Below, one piece after another: positions 45,376 through 53,140 of a DNA stretch of 64,000 nt. The notes under the pieces are model-generated. The model was given only the letters and a program-made list of their open reading frames with translations, made no database searches and was not told where the DNA came from. Numbering within the stretch: position 1 is the first letter of the stretch; each line of letters begins with the position of its first letter. Made by a program: the position numbers and the translations under genes. The stretch is from UBA6623 sp965217195 (GTDB taxonomy: Bacteria; Acidobacteriota; Terriglobia; Bryobacterales; UBA6623). The stretch is from contig CBDCHL010000002.1 of the NCBI GenBank assembly GCA_965217195.1, forward strand, positions 434,001-498,000. Direction: 5' to 3'.

Positions 45376-45717
45376 ATGGCCAACTACATGATCGCCGATC
45401 TCGAAAACATCGAACCGGTGCCCTGCCCGTGCGGCCAAGCCCGGCGCGCCTTCGCCGAGCCCGACAACGACGTGGCAACCCTGCACGTGGTCGACATCAA
45501 GACGGATTCCGAGGTCCACTACCACAAGAAAATGACCGAGATCTACTTGGTCCTTGAAGGGGAGGGCTTCATGGAACTAGACGGCGAGAAGATCCCGGTC
45601 AAACCGATGACGTCCGTCTTCATCAAGCCGGGCTGCCGCCACCGCGCCGTCGGCAACCTACGCATCGTGAACATTCCCATTCCCGCCTTTGATCCCGAAG
45701 ACGAGTGGATGGACTAG
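45376..45717 (+). CDS. Small cupin-domain protein
   Basis: A 113-residue single cupin. The two cupin motifs are 'VHYHKKMTEIYLVLEGEG' (metal-binding His pair and Glu) and 'PVKPMTSVFIKPGCRHRAVG' (last His). Small cupins can be isomerases, dioxygenases or sugar-binding proteins. It has a short Cys pair near the N-terminus ('PCPCGQA'). It follows the exported aldolase on the same strand and may work on a related metabolite, but there is no direct evidence. Confidence 0.82.
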   Translation: MANYMIADLENIEPVPCPCGQARRAFAEPDNDVATLHVVDIKTDSEVHYHKKMTEIYLVLEGEGFMELDGEKIPVKPMTSVFIKPGCRHRAVGNLRIVNIPIPAFDPEDEWMD

Positions 45718-45794
45718 CCGGCCCGGTAGTGACCGGCTCTCAGCCGGTTACCCAGGCCACAACGTGATGAAAACATTCGGGTGTCTCGAGGCGC

Positions 45795-45850
45795 TCCACG
45801 GTGGGATACGTATCCCACCCCCCTGGGCTTGCGCCCAGGGCCGGCATTAA
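45795..45850. repeat. Paired hairpins between convergent genes
   Basis: GTGGGATACGTATCCCAC is a perfect 18-bp palindrome. It is followed directly by CCCTGGGCTTGCGCCCAGGG, a stem with a short loop. They lie between the convergent cupin and FecR-protein genes and could act as a bidirectional terminator or belong to a repeat family. Confidence 0.65.
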
Positions 45851-45893
45851 CTCGACTCGTGGCGGGCGCGCCCCGTCGTTCCACGACAAGTCC

Positions 45894-46739
45894 TCACCGC
45901 CTCCCTCGGCGGCCACCTCCGCGGCGATGCCCGAAGCCCCTGCGACCGCCGACGAAGACCGTCCGCACGCCAAACCCGAAGTGGCGGTAGGGGTAGCCCC
46001 AATATCCCAATCCGAAATGATAGGGGTAGCCGCCGTAGGCGTACAAATGCCCGCGGTAGGGGCGAGCCCGACCTTCACCTCGTCGCAGGATCTTGTCGCG
46101 GTGGGCGCTCCAGTCGTCCATGCCGTCCCGGCGTGCGGCCGACGCCCGACGGTAGCTGAAATCACCGTCGCGAGCCCTGACGCTGAACTGCTTACCTTTC
46201 TTGACGGTCTCGGTGCCGTCAGGGGAATCCACTTCAACGACCCCCTTGCGGACCGTGATGACCGTTGATTTCTCGTTCTTGCGAATACGGTAAACACCGG
46301 CCTTCAGCGGGCGGACGGTCAGCTCGCCAACATCGATCTCGACATCGGCCTCGGCTCTTTTCCAGACGCTGTAGATCAACTCGCCCTGCTCCAGTCGCAT
46401 GCGATACGACCGCCGACCAATATCGCCGATCGTAAGAATCGTGTGTTCGTCGAGCCGCGCGAAGTTCACCGGCTCGAACTCCAGCTCGGCGCGCGAATCG
46501 AACCCGGTTTCGATTCGGTCGCCACGTTGAAGCCCCATACCGCTCTCGGCGGCAATCCAATCACCGGATTCGCCGTCACGGGCACGGATATCTCCATCGA
46601 CCATCGTCACCACGGCAGCGCCGCGATTACGCTCCGACCTCGCACCGCGACGCGATTGCGCTTGTAATCCCACGGCAAGGATGACCGCAAGAGCCACCAG
46701 GAGTGTTGCTCCCGATCTAGTCAGTTTGAGTTTGTTCAT
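45894..46739 (-). CDS. FecR-domain secreted protein with Gly/Tyr/Arg-rich tail
   Basis: A 281-residue exported protein. After a signal peptide ('LLVALAVILAVGLQAQS') comes a FecR-type beta domain: 'VVTMVDGDIRARDG', 'GDRIETGFDSRAELEF', 'LRLEQGELIYSVW'-like strands and 'VITVRKGVVEVDSPDG'. The last ~50 residues are low-complexity and rich in Gly, Tyr, His and Arg ('YAYGGYPYHFGLGYWGYPY'). There is no sigma factor or TonB receptor nearby, so a sensory role like that of FecR is doubtful; it may be a surface or envelope protein. It ends the minus-strand run that begins with the decaheme cytochrome. Confidence 0.85.
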   Translation of the reverse strand: MNKLKLTRSGATLLVALAVILAVGLQAQSRRGARSERNRGAAVVTMVDGDIRARDGESGDWIAAESGMGLQRGDRIETGFDSRAELEFEPVNFARLDEHTILTIGDIGRRSYRMRLEQGELIYSVWKRAEADVEIDVGELTVRPLKAGVYRIRKNEKSTVITVRKGVVEVDSPDGTETVKKGKQFSVRARDGDFSYRRASAARRDGMDDWSAHRDKILRRGEGRARPYRGHLYAYGGYPYHFGLGYWGYPYRHFGFGVRTVFVGGRRGFGHRRGGGRRGRR

Positions 46740-47169
46740 TGGTTTGCCTCCTCAAATTGGCCGCGGTCGGCAGGCACGCAACCACGGCTCTATCGAACCC
46801 AACCCCGGTTTTAGCTGAAAGTTGTCTTGAATCGGCCTTGAGACTGCAGGATCCAGTGCGGAACCGCACGCTCACTCCGTTCTGCCGCAATTGACATTGA
46901 GCCCGCTGGGGCTCGTGCTCAAAATCATCGACAAGCCGCGAGTCGACTATCACGGTTCGTCGACGACATCGAAAACCCTATTCCACGCCCCAAGACAAAC
47001 CTTTTCAGTGGACGCATTCGTCGGCATAAGCGGCCGCCAAGAGGTTCTTTCCCCAACTCCCCGCCGGGTTATCCCGCCGCTCCATTTGTTCACAGTCCCT
47101 CACGGTCACGGTTGGGTTTGGGATAGCAGGGCGAGACAGCTAACGCCGCCCCGCCCCTTGGTGAGCCTC
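46740..47169. other. Intergenic, no gene recognised
   Basis: About 430 bases between the Spy-like gene and the FecR-protein gene, both on the minus strand. It presumably carries a promoter for the FecR-protein gene, which would make that gene a separate transcript. No repeat copy or RNA structure was identified. Confidence 0.5.
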
Positions 47170-47706
47170 TTACAAACTCGCGTCGGTTTCAGGCGCATCG
47201 TGATGTCGCCTGTGGTCGCGCCGGCGCCGCAACCGGTCGCGAAAGCGATCAAGCAAGCCGGCTCCGCCCAGCAGATTCAGGGCAACGGCCTGGCGCGCCT
47301 CGTTCTGTAGCTCGAGCGCTTGCGCCAGCTCGGCCAACAGCAGTTCTTGATCGGCGTCGAGCACCGCCACCGCGTCGTCGTGATACTCGTCGCGAACCGC
47401 TTTGAGTTCGGCGAGCAGCTCTTCGATTTCCATGGTCAGCATCCCGATCAAGTTGGTATCGGGCGGGTCCTGTTGCATGGCCTCGTATATTTCTCTGCGT
47501 TTGGCCTTAATCTCTTCGAGGATCGGCTGCGATTCCTCGTGAATCTTGGCCTGGATTTCTGCCAGAGCTTCGAGCTGGTCCTGGGTCAATCCGAGATACT
47601 CGATCAGAGCGATCGGTCCGGGGCGTTCGTCCGTCGTCGGCTCTTCGGCGAATGCCGGAGCCAGGCACACGAAGGCCACTAGGGCAAGTGTCCATAGGTT
47701 TCTCAT
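47170..47706 (-). CDS. Spy/CpxP-like periplasmic protein
   Basis: A 178-residue exported helical protein. It has a signal peptide ('LWTLALVAFVCLAPAFAEE') and then long charged helices. An LTxxQ-type motif 'LGLTQDQLEALAEIQ' is present, as in Spy/CpxP and related proteins that bind unfolded proteins or metals. The C-terminus is Arg/His-rich. It could be a chaperone for envelope proteins such as the nearby barrel and cytochrome. A second LTxxQ motif is not obvious, so the assignment is to the broad family only. Confidence 0.7.
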   Translation of the reverse strand: MRNLWTLALVAFVCLAPAFAEEPTTDERPGPIALIEYLGLTQDQLEALAEIQAKIHEESQPILEEIKAKRREIYEAMQQDPPDTNLIGMLTMEIEELLAELKAVRDEYHDDAVAVLDADQELLLAELAQALELQNEARQAVALNLLGGAGLLDRFRDRLRRRRDHRRHHDAPETDASL

Positions 47707-47850
47707 CTTCTTTTCTCCGTTGGTGTTTTTTGGAATTGCCCCGGCCGGGGGTTACGGGTAGAAACCCCGAACGTCGGAGAAAGTTGCGGCGCCCGCGCTT
47801 GCCGGCTGAGTTGCAGGGTCCGGGGACCAACCTATGGAGAAAACGCGCTT

Positions 47851-48783
47851 CTAGTTCTCGGCGATGTACTTACGGTTGATTCGAAAGGCTACAGCGCTGA
47901 GCCCGATCAGCAGTAGGCCAAGCAGAATCAAAGCGATCGGCCAGCCGATGACATCAGCGAAATGCTCGGCGGTGTAATAGATGACATAGCTCAAAATCGC
48001 CACCGCGCCGACCAGCAACAAGAGGCGGCTCTTGACCCAAATGCTAAGGACCACCACGGCACACGAGGCAGCCAACATCAAGATTTCCACCGAGGAATCT
48101 TTCAGCAGCGAAAAGAGTCCCCCCAACATCGCGGTTGCGCCCACGAAATACCAAAACGGCGTAATCGCGGCATGGGGAGAGCTGTCGATCCAATAGGTGA
48201 CAAACAAAACCGACAGCCCGAGAGTACAAGCAATCAAATCACCGTCAAGATCCAACAGATCCAAGCTGACCCCGTACGCGCATACCCCGAAAAGAAGGGT
48301 GCTGAGCAACAGCGTCGTGCGCCCTGTTTTCAGGAAGGTCACACACTGCTGAATCAGCAGAATGCCCGAGGTCAGCAGGATCGCATGCCGATCGTCGCCG
48401 CCTTTCGAGAACTCCGCGATGGTCACCAGGATCCCCATCGGCTGCAGCACGGCCGCTAATAGGAATAGGGGCACGGCTGTATTGCGTCGTTGCTCGCTAC
48501 GATCCGCCAAAACGGCCGCGACGAACACCGCGATACCCGAGCCGAGAGTGACGGTTATTCTCGCCGCCGAACCCATCGCCTTCCACTGCATCTCGATGAA
48601 GACGCCCAAGCCCACGAGCAGGAAAATAGCTCCCAAATACCCGAAGAGACTCGTCACCACCGACGTCCCGGAATCGGAAGCACCCGCGGGGGACGCCAAT
48701 TCCTCGAGAATCTCGGCCGGCGTCAGGTCGTGTTCGCGAGCGACCTGGGCGATTTGCTTGAGGGCTTGTTCTTTGGCGGTCAT
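47851..48783 (-). CDS. Multi-pass membrane protein (DUF2157-like)
   Basis: A 310-residue protein with a short soluble N-terminal helix domain ('AREHDLTPAEILEELA') followed by about eight to ten hydrophobic segments, among them 'LFGYLGAIFLLVGLGVFIEM' at about residue 50. The layout resembles DUF2157-like membrane proteins, but the match is to the pattern and not to a defined motif. Its ATG lies inside the end of the upstream gene (four-base overlap), so they form a pair. Function unknown. Confidence 0.65.
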   Translation of the reverse strand: MTAKEQALKQIAQVAREHDLTPAEILEELASPAGASDSGTSVVTSLFGYLGAIFLLVGLGVFIEMQWKAMGSAARITVTLGSGIAVFVAAVLADRSEQRRNTAVPLFLLAAVLQPMGILVTIAEFSKGGDDRHAILLTSGILLIQQCVTFLKTGRTTLLLSTLLFGVCAYGVSLDLLDLDGDLIACTLGLSVLFVTYWIDSSPHAAITPFWYFVGATAMLGGLFSLLKDSSVEILMLAASCAVVVLSIWVKSRLLLLVGAVAILSYVIYYTAEHFADVIGWPIALILLGLLLIGLSAVAFRINRKYIAEN

Positions 48784-49379
48784 GGCGACTTATCAGGCGA
48801 GGTGACGACCCAGCCCAGAAACCGGGGGCCGTTGTAATTCCGCTCTTGGTCCGGAGGCACGGAAACTACGCGGCCGCTCTTGCTGATCGCCAAACCGTAC
48901 CCCGGCGCCCGGCGGAACAGGCCGAACGGCCCGCTCCCGCGGCGAGGTTTGACGACTTCATAGCCATCGGGCGCGACCCGCTTGGTGTCGATCACTTGGT
49001 CGGCGAACTCAGGAATCTCAACGGCGACACCCACCGGGGTATCGCCGTCCGTCTCCGGCAGCGGCAGAGGGATTTCCCGAACCTCATCGCTCGCGTGCTG
49101 GTACAAGAACAGCCGGGCTCGCGCGACATAGATTTTGGGCTCCGTGGGGAGAGCCTGAACGCGGAGTCGACGATCGGAACTCACATCGATTTGGAATCGC
49201 CAAGGAGACTGCCGATCGGAGTAGCCGTAGTCTTCCACGAACAGAAAATCGTATTGAGGCGGATCCACCAGCAGTGCGGGAATACTCCTCGCCAGTAGGA
49301 AGAAGACGACTACGGCGACCGGCAGAAGGATGCCGATAGCCAGCGGGGCATTCTTACGAAACAATTTCCCGATTGTCAT
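48780..49379 (-). CDS. Single-pass membrane protein, unknown
   Basis: A 199-residue protein with one N-terminal membrane segment ('LAIGILLPVAVVVFFLLA', about residues 13-30) and a beta-rich periplasmic domain. No family was recognised. It overlaps the multi-pass membrane protein gene by four bases and follows the outer-membrane barrel gene after 108 bases on the same strand. The two membrane proteins are likely functional partners. Confidence 0.7.
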   Translation of the reverse strand: MTIGKLFRKNAPLAIGILLPVAVVVFFLLARSIPALLVDPPQYDFLFVEDYGYSDRQSPWRFQIDVSSDRRLRVQALPTEPKIYVARARLFLYQHASDEVREIPLPLPETDGDTPVGVAVEIPEFADQVIDTKRVAPDGYEVVKPRRGSGPFGLFRRAPGYGLAISKSGRVVSVPPDQERNYNGPRFLGWVVTSPDKSP

Positions 49380-49487
49380 TTGGACGCCGCGCTTCCGATC
49401 AATGACCCTGGGGGCGGCTACCTCATACTATGCGGTCATCAGAGACCTCGGCGTAACCGGCTCTGAAAAACATGATGCGGGCTCCCG

Positions 49488-51536
49488 CTAAAACGTCCAA
49501 CGTAAACTCGAGTACCCCACGTGTGCGTGGTAGTTCTGCTGCCCGATGAACTTCTCGGCATAGTTATAAAACTGCCAGCCGAAATTCCAGGCGAGGTTCC
49601 TATGCAGCGCGGCCGACACGCGAGCCAAAGGCGACTGGTAGGTCAGCGGGAAGCTGTTGCGCAGATCGCCGTCAAACCGGAAGTTGGGATACGCCGGCGC
49701 AACACCCAACACGAAAGTCGGTGCGCCGCGGCCGTCACCGGTGTCCTTGGCAATCGTGTAGGCAAGATAGAGATCCAGCCGTTTGTGAAGCCGTAGCCGC
49801 GAGCCGACGTAAAACGTGTGTAAGTTGCTCGTGTAAAAGCTGCGGCGTTGGCGGTCTTCGCCGGGTTCGACGGCTTCGAGGAAGTTGAAAATCCCCGACT
49901 CCGTGTCGATATCAAGGTGGCTGTAGCTGAGGTCGAAAAGCACGCGATCCGACGGCGGCGTCCATGAGGCGTTTACGCTGGACTGTGTGCCCCGGGCGCT
50001 GTGGCTCAACAGCGAAGCGCCGTTGTCATTGGCCTGGTTCTTAAACTGAAATCCGATTCGGAAACCGTCCTTGCGCCATTGCACGCGGGCGTTTTCCGTA
50101 TGGAACTCCTTCTCGCTCACGGGCGTAAACGGCCGATCTGCGCGGCCTTTTTCGGCATCGAATGAGACGCGCAATCCTCGGACCGGGCGCCAACGAAAAC
50201 CGCCCCCGCCCGAATGGATGCCGTTGTCTTGCCCGACGAGCGGCAGCCCAAAGTCAAAACCCGGAAAGAATAGCGCCTCGCGCGAGCGCACTCGACGCGT
50301 CGAAAAACGGTAGGCGCCGTAGAGGCCGAACTTTCGTACCGGCCGAAAGTTCAGCTCTGTTGCATTCGAGATATGCCGAATCCCGAGCTCCTCGAATTGA
50401 ATGAACTGGTTCGTAAACAGACTGGTCTCGAGAAACGACGACTGTCCCAAGATCCGCGTATTGTTTACGGCGGTTGTATTCGTAACCGTCCACTTCTCGG
50501 TGGGCAGCACCGTAACCGTAAAGTCACCGGTGCCTTGCTTGCGATTCGCATCCCCCATAACGAAGGTCTGGCGTAACGTTGACAGATTCCTACCCGGGTC
50601 CACGCCCGTCACGTCTTCGCTGAGGATGAAATTCCTCTCGCCGCCCGAGTACACATAGCGCCCGTGAAACCCAACAATGTGCTCGTTCTCCGTCCGAATC
50701 GTGATACCGGTAACGGGGGTATTACCGTGGATCGGCTCGTGCCGCGCGAAAGTCGACACCTGCTGAACATTACTCAGGACGCCCGTCAACCCCGATGCAT
50801 CGCTAAACTCCGTATCCTCGCGATAGTTGTCAAGCGAATGCGTCAGTGTAATCGCCAGGCCCGCGACCCGAATGTTCGTTCCCGTGCGGTATTGATTGTT
50901 GAGCTGCCGAAGATTCGTCGCCAACCGCAGAAAGTTGCCTGCCTCAAAGGCACCGAGGCTCGTCTCCACAGCCTCGGACGAAAAGCCCGGACCGTTATGG
51001 TTCGAGCGATCGTAACCGAACCACACCTCAATGGGACAGCCGGGAAACAACGTCACATCGTGGCTTTGAAAGATCCGCTCGGAGTTGATGCCGTGCTCGC
51101 CGTTCCAAAGCGACGGCAGCCGATTGAAGTAGTTGACGATGCGAAAACGCATGTCATAGCGGTACAGCGCATTCTTCTCGACACGAAGGCTCGACGATTG
51201 ATAGGGGTCTTGTCCTTGCCCGAATGTGTGAAAAGCAAACTCGTCAAAGTACTTCCCGTGCCCGTCAAGCGTGTTGATGCGCAGTTGCCCTTCGAATAGC
51301 CGCATACCGTTGCCGAAATTCACGCTGCTGCGGTAGACATCGCGATTCCCCGTGACGTCGCTTAACCGGTACCCGGCTTCGAAAGAATTCGAAATCGTGT
51401 ACGGCCCGACGGTGGTCAGATCATCGTTGAGGCCCGGAGTCGGCGTAACGACCTGCTGCCCGGAAGCCGGCGTCATGCCGAGCCAAGCGGCGAGGCAGGC
51501 GATCAATCCAACAATGGGCCGGGAACGTGTCATCAA
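49488..51536 (-). CDS. Outer-membrane beta-barrel of MtrB/PioB type
   Basis: A 682-residue exported protein (signal peptide 'LIACLAAWLGMTPASGQQ') made almost wholly of alternating amphipathic strands and ending in 'SSLRWTF', the terminal Phe typical of outer-membrane barrels. Length is close to MtrB (about 700 residues). It lacks an obvious N-terminal CXXC pair seen in Shewanella MtrB. It begins 21 bases after the stop of a decaheme cytochrome gene. That pairing is the defining feature of porin-cytochrome conduits, where the barrel holds the cytochrome in the outer membrane. Confidence 0.82.
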   Translation of the reverse strand: MMTRSRPIVGLIACLAAWLGMTPASGQQVVTPTPGLNDDLTTVGPYTISNSFEAGYRLSDVTGNRDVYRSSVNFGNGMRLFEGQLRINTLDGHGKYFDEFAFHTFGQGQDPYQSSSLRVEKNALYRYDMRFRIVNYFNRLPSLWNGEHGINSERIFQSHDVTLFPGCPIEVWFGYDRSNHNGPGFSSEAVETSLGAFEAGNFLRLATNLRQLNNQYRTGTNIRVAGLAITLTHSLDNYREDTEFSDASGLTGVLSNVQQVSTFARHEPIHGNTPVTGITIRTENEHIVGFHGRYVYSGGERNFILSEDVTGVDPGRNLSTLRQTFVMGDANRKQGTGDFTVTVLPTEKWTVTNTTAVNNTRILGQSSFLETSLFTNQFIQFEELGIRHISNATELNFRPVRKFGLYGAYRFSTRRVRSREALFFPGFDFGLPLVGQDNGIHSGGGGFRWRPVRGLRVSFDAEKGRADRPFTPVSEKEFHTENARVQWRKDGFRIGFQFKNQANDNGASLLSHSARGTQSSVNASWTPPSDRVLFDLSYSHLDIDTESGIFNFLEAVEPGEDRQRRSFYTSNLHTFYVGSRLRLHKRLDLYLAYTIAKDTGDGRGAPTFVLGVAPAYPNFRFDGDLRNSFPLTYQSPLARVSAALHRNLAWNFGWQFYNYAEKFIGQQNYHAHVGYSSLRWTF

Positions 51537-51557
51537 TCAAGAATCAAAGCTCATCGT

Positions 51558-52493
51558 TCAACGGCGAAACAGCGCGTCCACGTTCGAGCCATGGATGCGC
51601 GAGTGACAAACGACGCAATTCTGAAAACGCGGCTCGGCAATGTTATGAAAGGCCGTATTCGGACTCGGAATGCCCACCGATCGCGGCCCGAAACCAACTA
51701 CATCGTTGTGGCATTCCAAGCACATCGTGAACACCGCCGGTCGCGCCAACAAGCGCGGGTTGGTGCTCCCGTGCGGGTTGTGGCAAGCCGTGCAACCCTC
51801 CACGCGAACCGGCGGGTGCTCGTGAACAAAAGGTCCGCGCTTATCGGCGTGGCAATTCACACAAGTGATGTCGCTGCCCAAGGCCTGGCGCACCATACGC
51901 GGCGAGTGCGCACGACCCCAAGTCGCGGTCGGCGAACCGTGCGGGTTATGGCAGTCGGTGCAGTCAATCGCACCTTCGTTGACGCGATGCTTGAACGGCA
52001 ATTCGAACCGCGCTCGGATATCGCCGTGACACTCGTAACAAACATCACGTTGTTTTTCGCCGAGCAGGTGCTTGAACCCGTGGGATTCGTGAATCGAGTG
52101 ACAACTCACGCACGACACCTCCCCCGTCGAGTGCGCCGAGCGGCGAATCTGGGTCTTCGTAATGTCCTTCGAGTGGCAGCTCAAGCACCGGCTGATAACT
52201 TCATGCGGCTCGACTTCGGGAAAGCGAAAGATCTTAGAAGTGTCACCCATCCCCTTGATGTGCAACTCGCCGGGCCCGTGACACCCCTCACAACCCGTCT
52301 TTGCAGGCGGCGCGGCCTCTCGGGCAATGGACTTGAAATGCGGGTTTCTATTGAACCCGTGCCAAAGGTCGGGATGGCAAGCTTGGCAGACTTGGCTGCC
52401 GACAAACTTGTTGGGTTCAGTCGTCGGCTCCGCCCCGAGGCGCACCCCGACCGTAAGCAGTAGAATAATAACCCCGTACCCCACCGCCTTCAT
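51558..52493 (-). CDS. Periplasmic decaheme c-type cytochrome (MtrA/DmsE/PioA family)
   Basis: A 311-residue exported cytochrome with ten CXXCH motifs (CQACH, CEGCH, CLSCH, CVSCH, CYECH, CTDCH, CVNCH, CTACH, CLECH, CVVCH). 'GCEGCHGPGELH' near the front and the C-terminal 'RFQNCVVCHSRIHGSN' match the DmsE/MtrA family. The protein forms a heme wire through the outer-membrane barrel encoded next, carrying electrons out of or into the periplasm. ATG 52493 opens a good signal peptide; the open frame further upstream to 52700 has no family match. The barrel gene follows after 21 bases, so they are one operon. Confidence 0.92.
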   Translation of the reverse strand: MKAVGYGVIILLLTVGVRLGAEPTTEPNKFVGSQVCQACHPDLWHGFNRNPHFKSIAREAAPPAKTGCEGCHGPGELHIKGMGDTSKIFRFPEVEPHEVISRCLSCHSKDITKTQIRRSAHSTGEVSCVSCHSIHESHGFKHLLGEKQRDVCYECHGDIRARFELPFKHRVNEGAIDCTDCHNPHGSPTATWGRAHSPRMVRQALGSDITCVNCHADKRGPFVHEHPPVRVEGCTACHNPHGSTNPRLLARPAVFTMCLECHNDVVGFGPRSVGIPSPNTAFHNIAEPRFQNCVVCHSRIHGSNVDALFRR

Positions 52494-52750
52494 GATAAAA
52501 AAACGGACCGGAACAACGGGAAGACCCGCGAGGTTCAGGGCGGGCCGGTTTGTATCAATCGTCACTTCGAGCACCAGGGGGTTTTTCCGTCTCAAGGCAG
52601 TCTTGCTGCCCCGCGCCATATCAACAAATCCAGCCCCGTGCCGGCGGTCGCCGGAATTGACCGCAAGCCCGCCGCGCCCTCGTCTTCCGCCCGTTCCCAC
52701 GGCGATATAATCGGACCTGCATACTCGGGCATTCGCGAGAAGGAGACACC

Positions 52751-53131
52751 ATGATCAAAGGCGTCCACACGATGTTCTACACGTCGGAGCCGGAAGCCCT
52801 GCGCGCATTTTTCCGAGACAAGCTGGGCCTCCCCGCAACCGACGTTGGCGAGGGCTGGTTGATCTTCGACCTCCCTGACGCCGAAATGGGCTGCCACCCG
52901 GCCGAGCGAGAGGGTGCGAAGCCGGTGGCCTCAGGCACGCCGTACATCTCCTTTTACTGCGACGACGTCCACAAGACCAAAGCCGAATTGTCCGCCCGCG
53001 GAGTCGAGTTCACCGACGACATCACCGACCAGGGCTACGGCCTCGTAACGCGCTTCAACGTGCCGGGCGGCTTCCAGGTCGAGCTCTACCAACCCCGCTA
53101 CCAGCGCAATGCAACCCCACAGGATGGCTAG
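52751..53131 (+). CDS. Glyoxalase/VOC-family protein
   Basis: A 126-residue VOC protein with paired beta-alpha-beta-beta-beta units: 'GVHTMFYTSEPEALRAFFRDKLGLP' and 'YISFYCDDVHKTKAELSARGVEF', ending 'VPGGFQVELYQP' with the usual metal-binding Glu. Substrate unknown. The stop TAG (53129-53131) overlaps an AGGAG ribosome-binding site for the next gene, so translation of the symporter is probably coupled to it. Confidence 0.85.
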   Translation: MIKGVHTMFYTSEPEALRAFFRDKLGLPATDVGEGWLIFDLPDAEMGCHPAEREGAKPVASGTPYISFYCDDVHKTKAELSARGVEFTDDITDQGYGLVTRFNVPGGFQVELYQPRYQRNATPQDG

Positions 53132-53140
53132 GAGAACACC

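Noticed and set aside
46891..47310. Plus-strand open frame between FecR-protein and Spy-like genes
   Set aside because: It overlaps the 3' end of the Spy-like gene on the other strand and has no ribosome-binding site or conserved motif.
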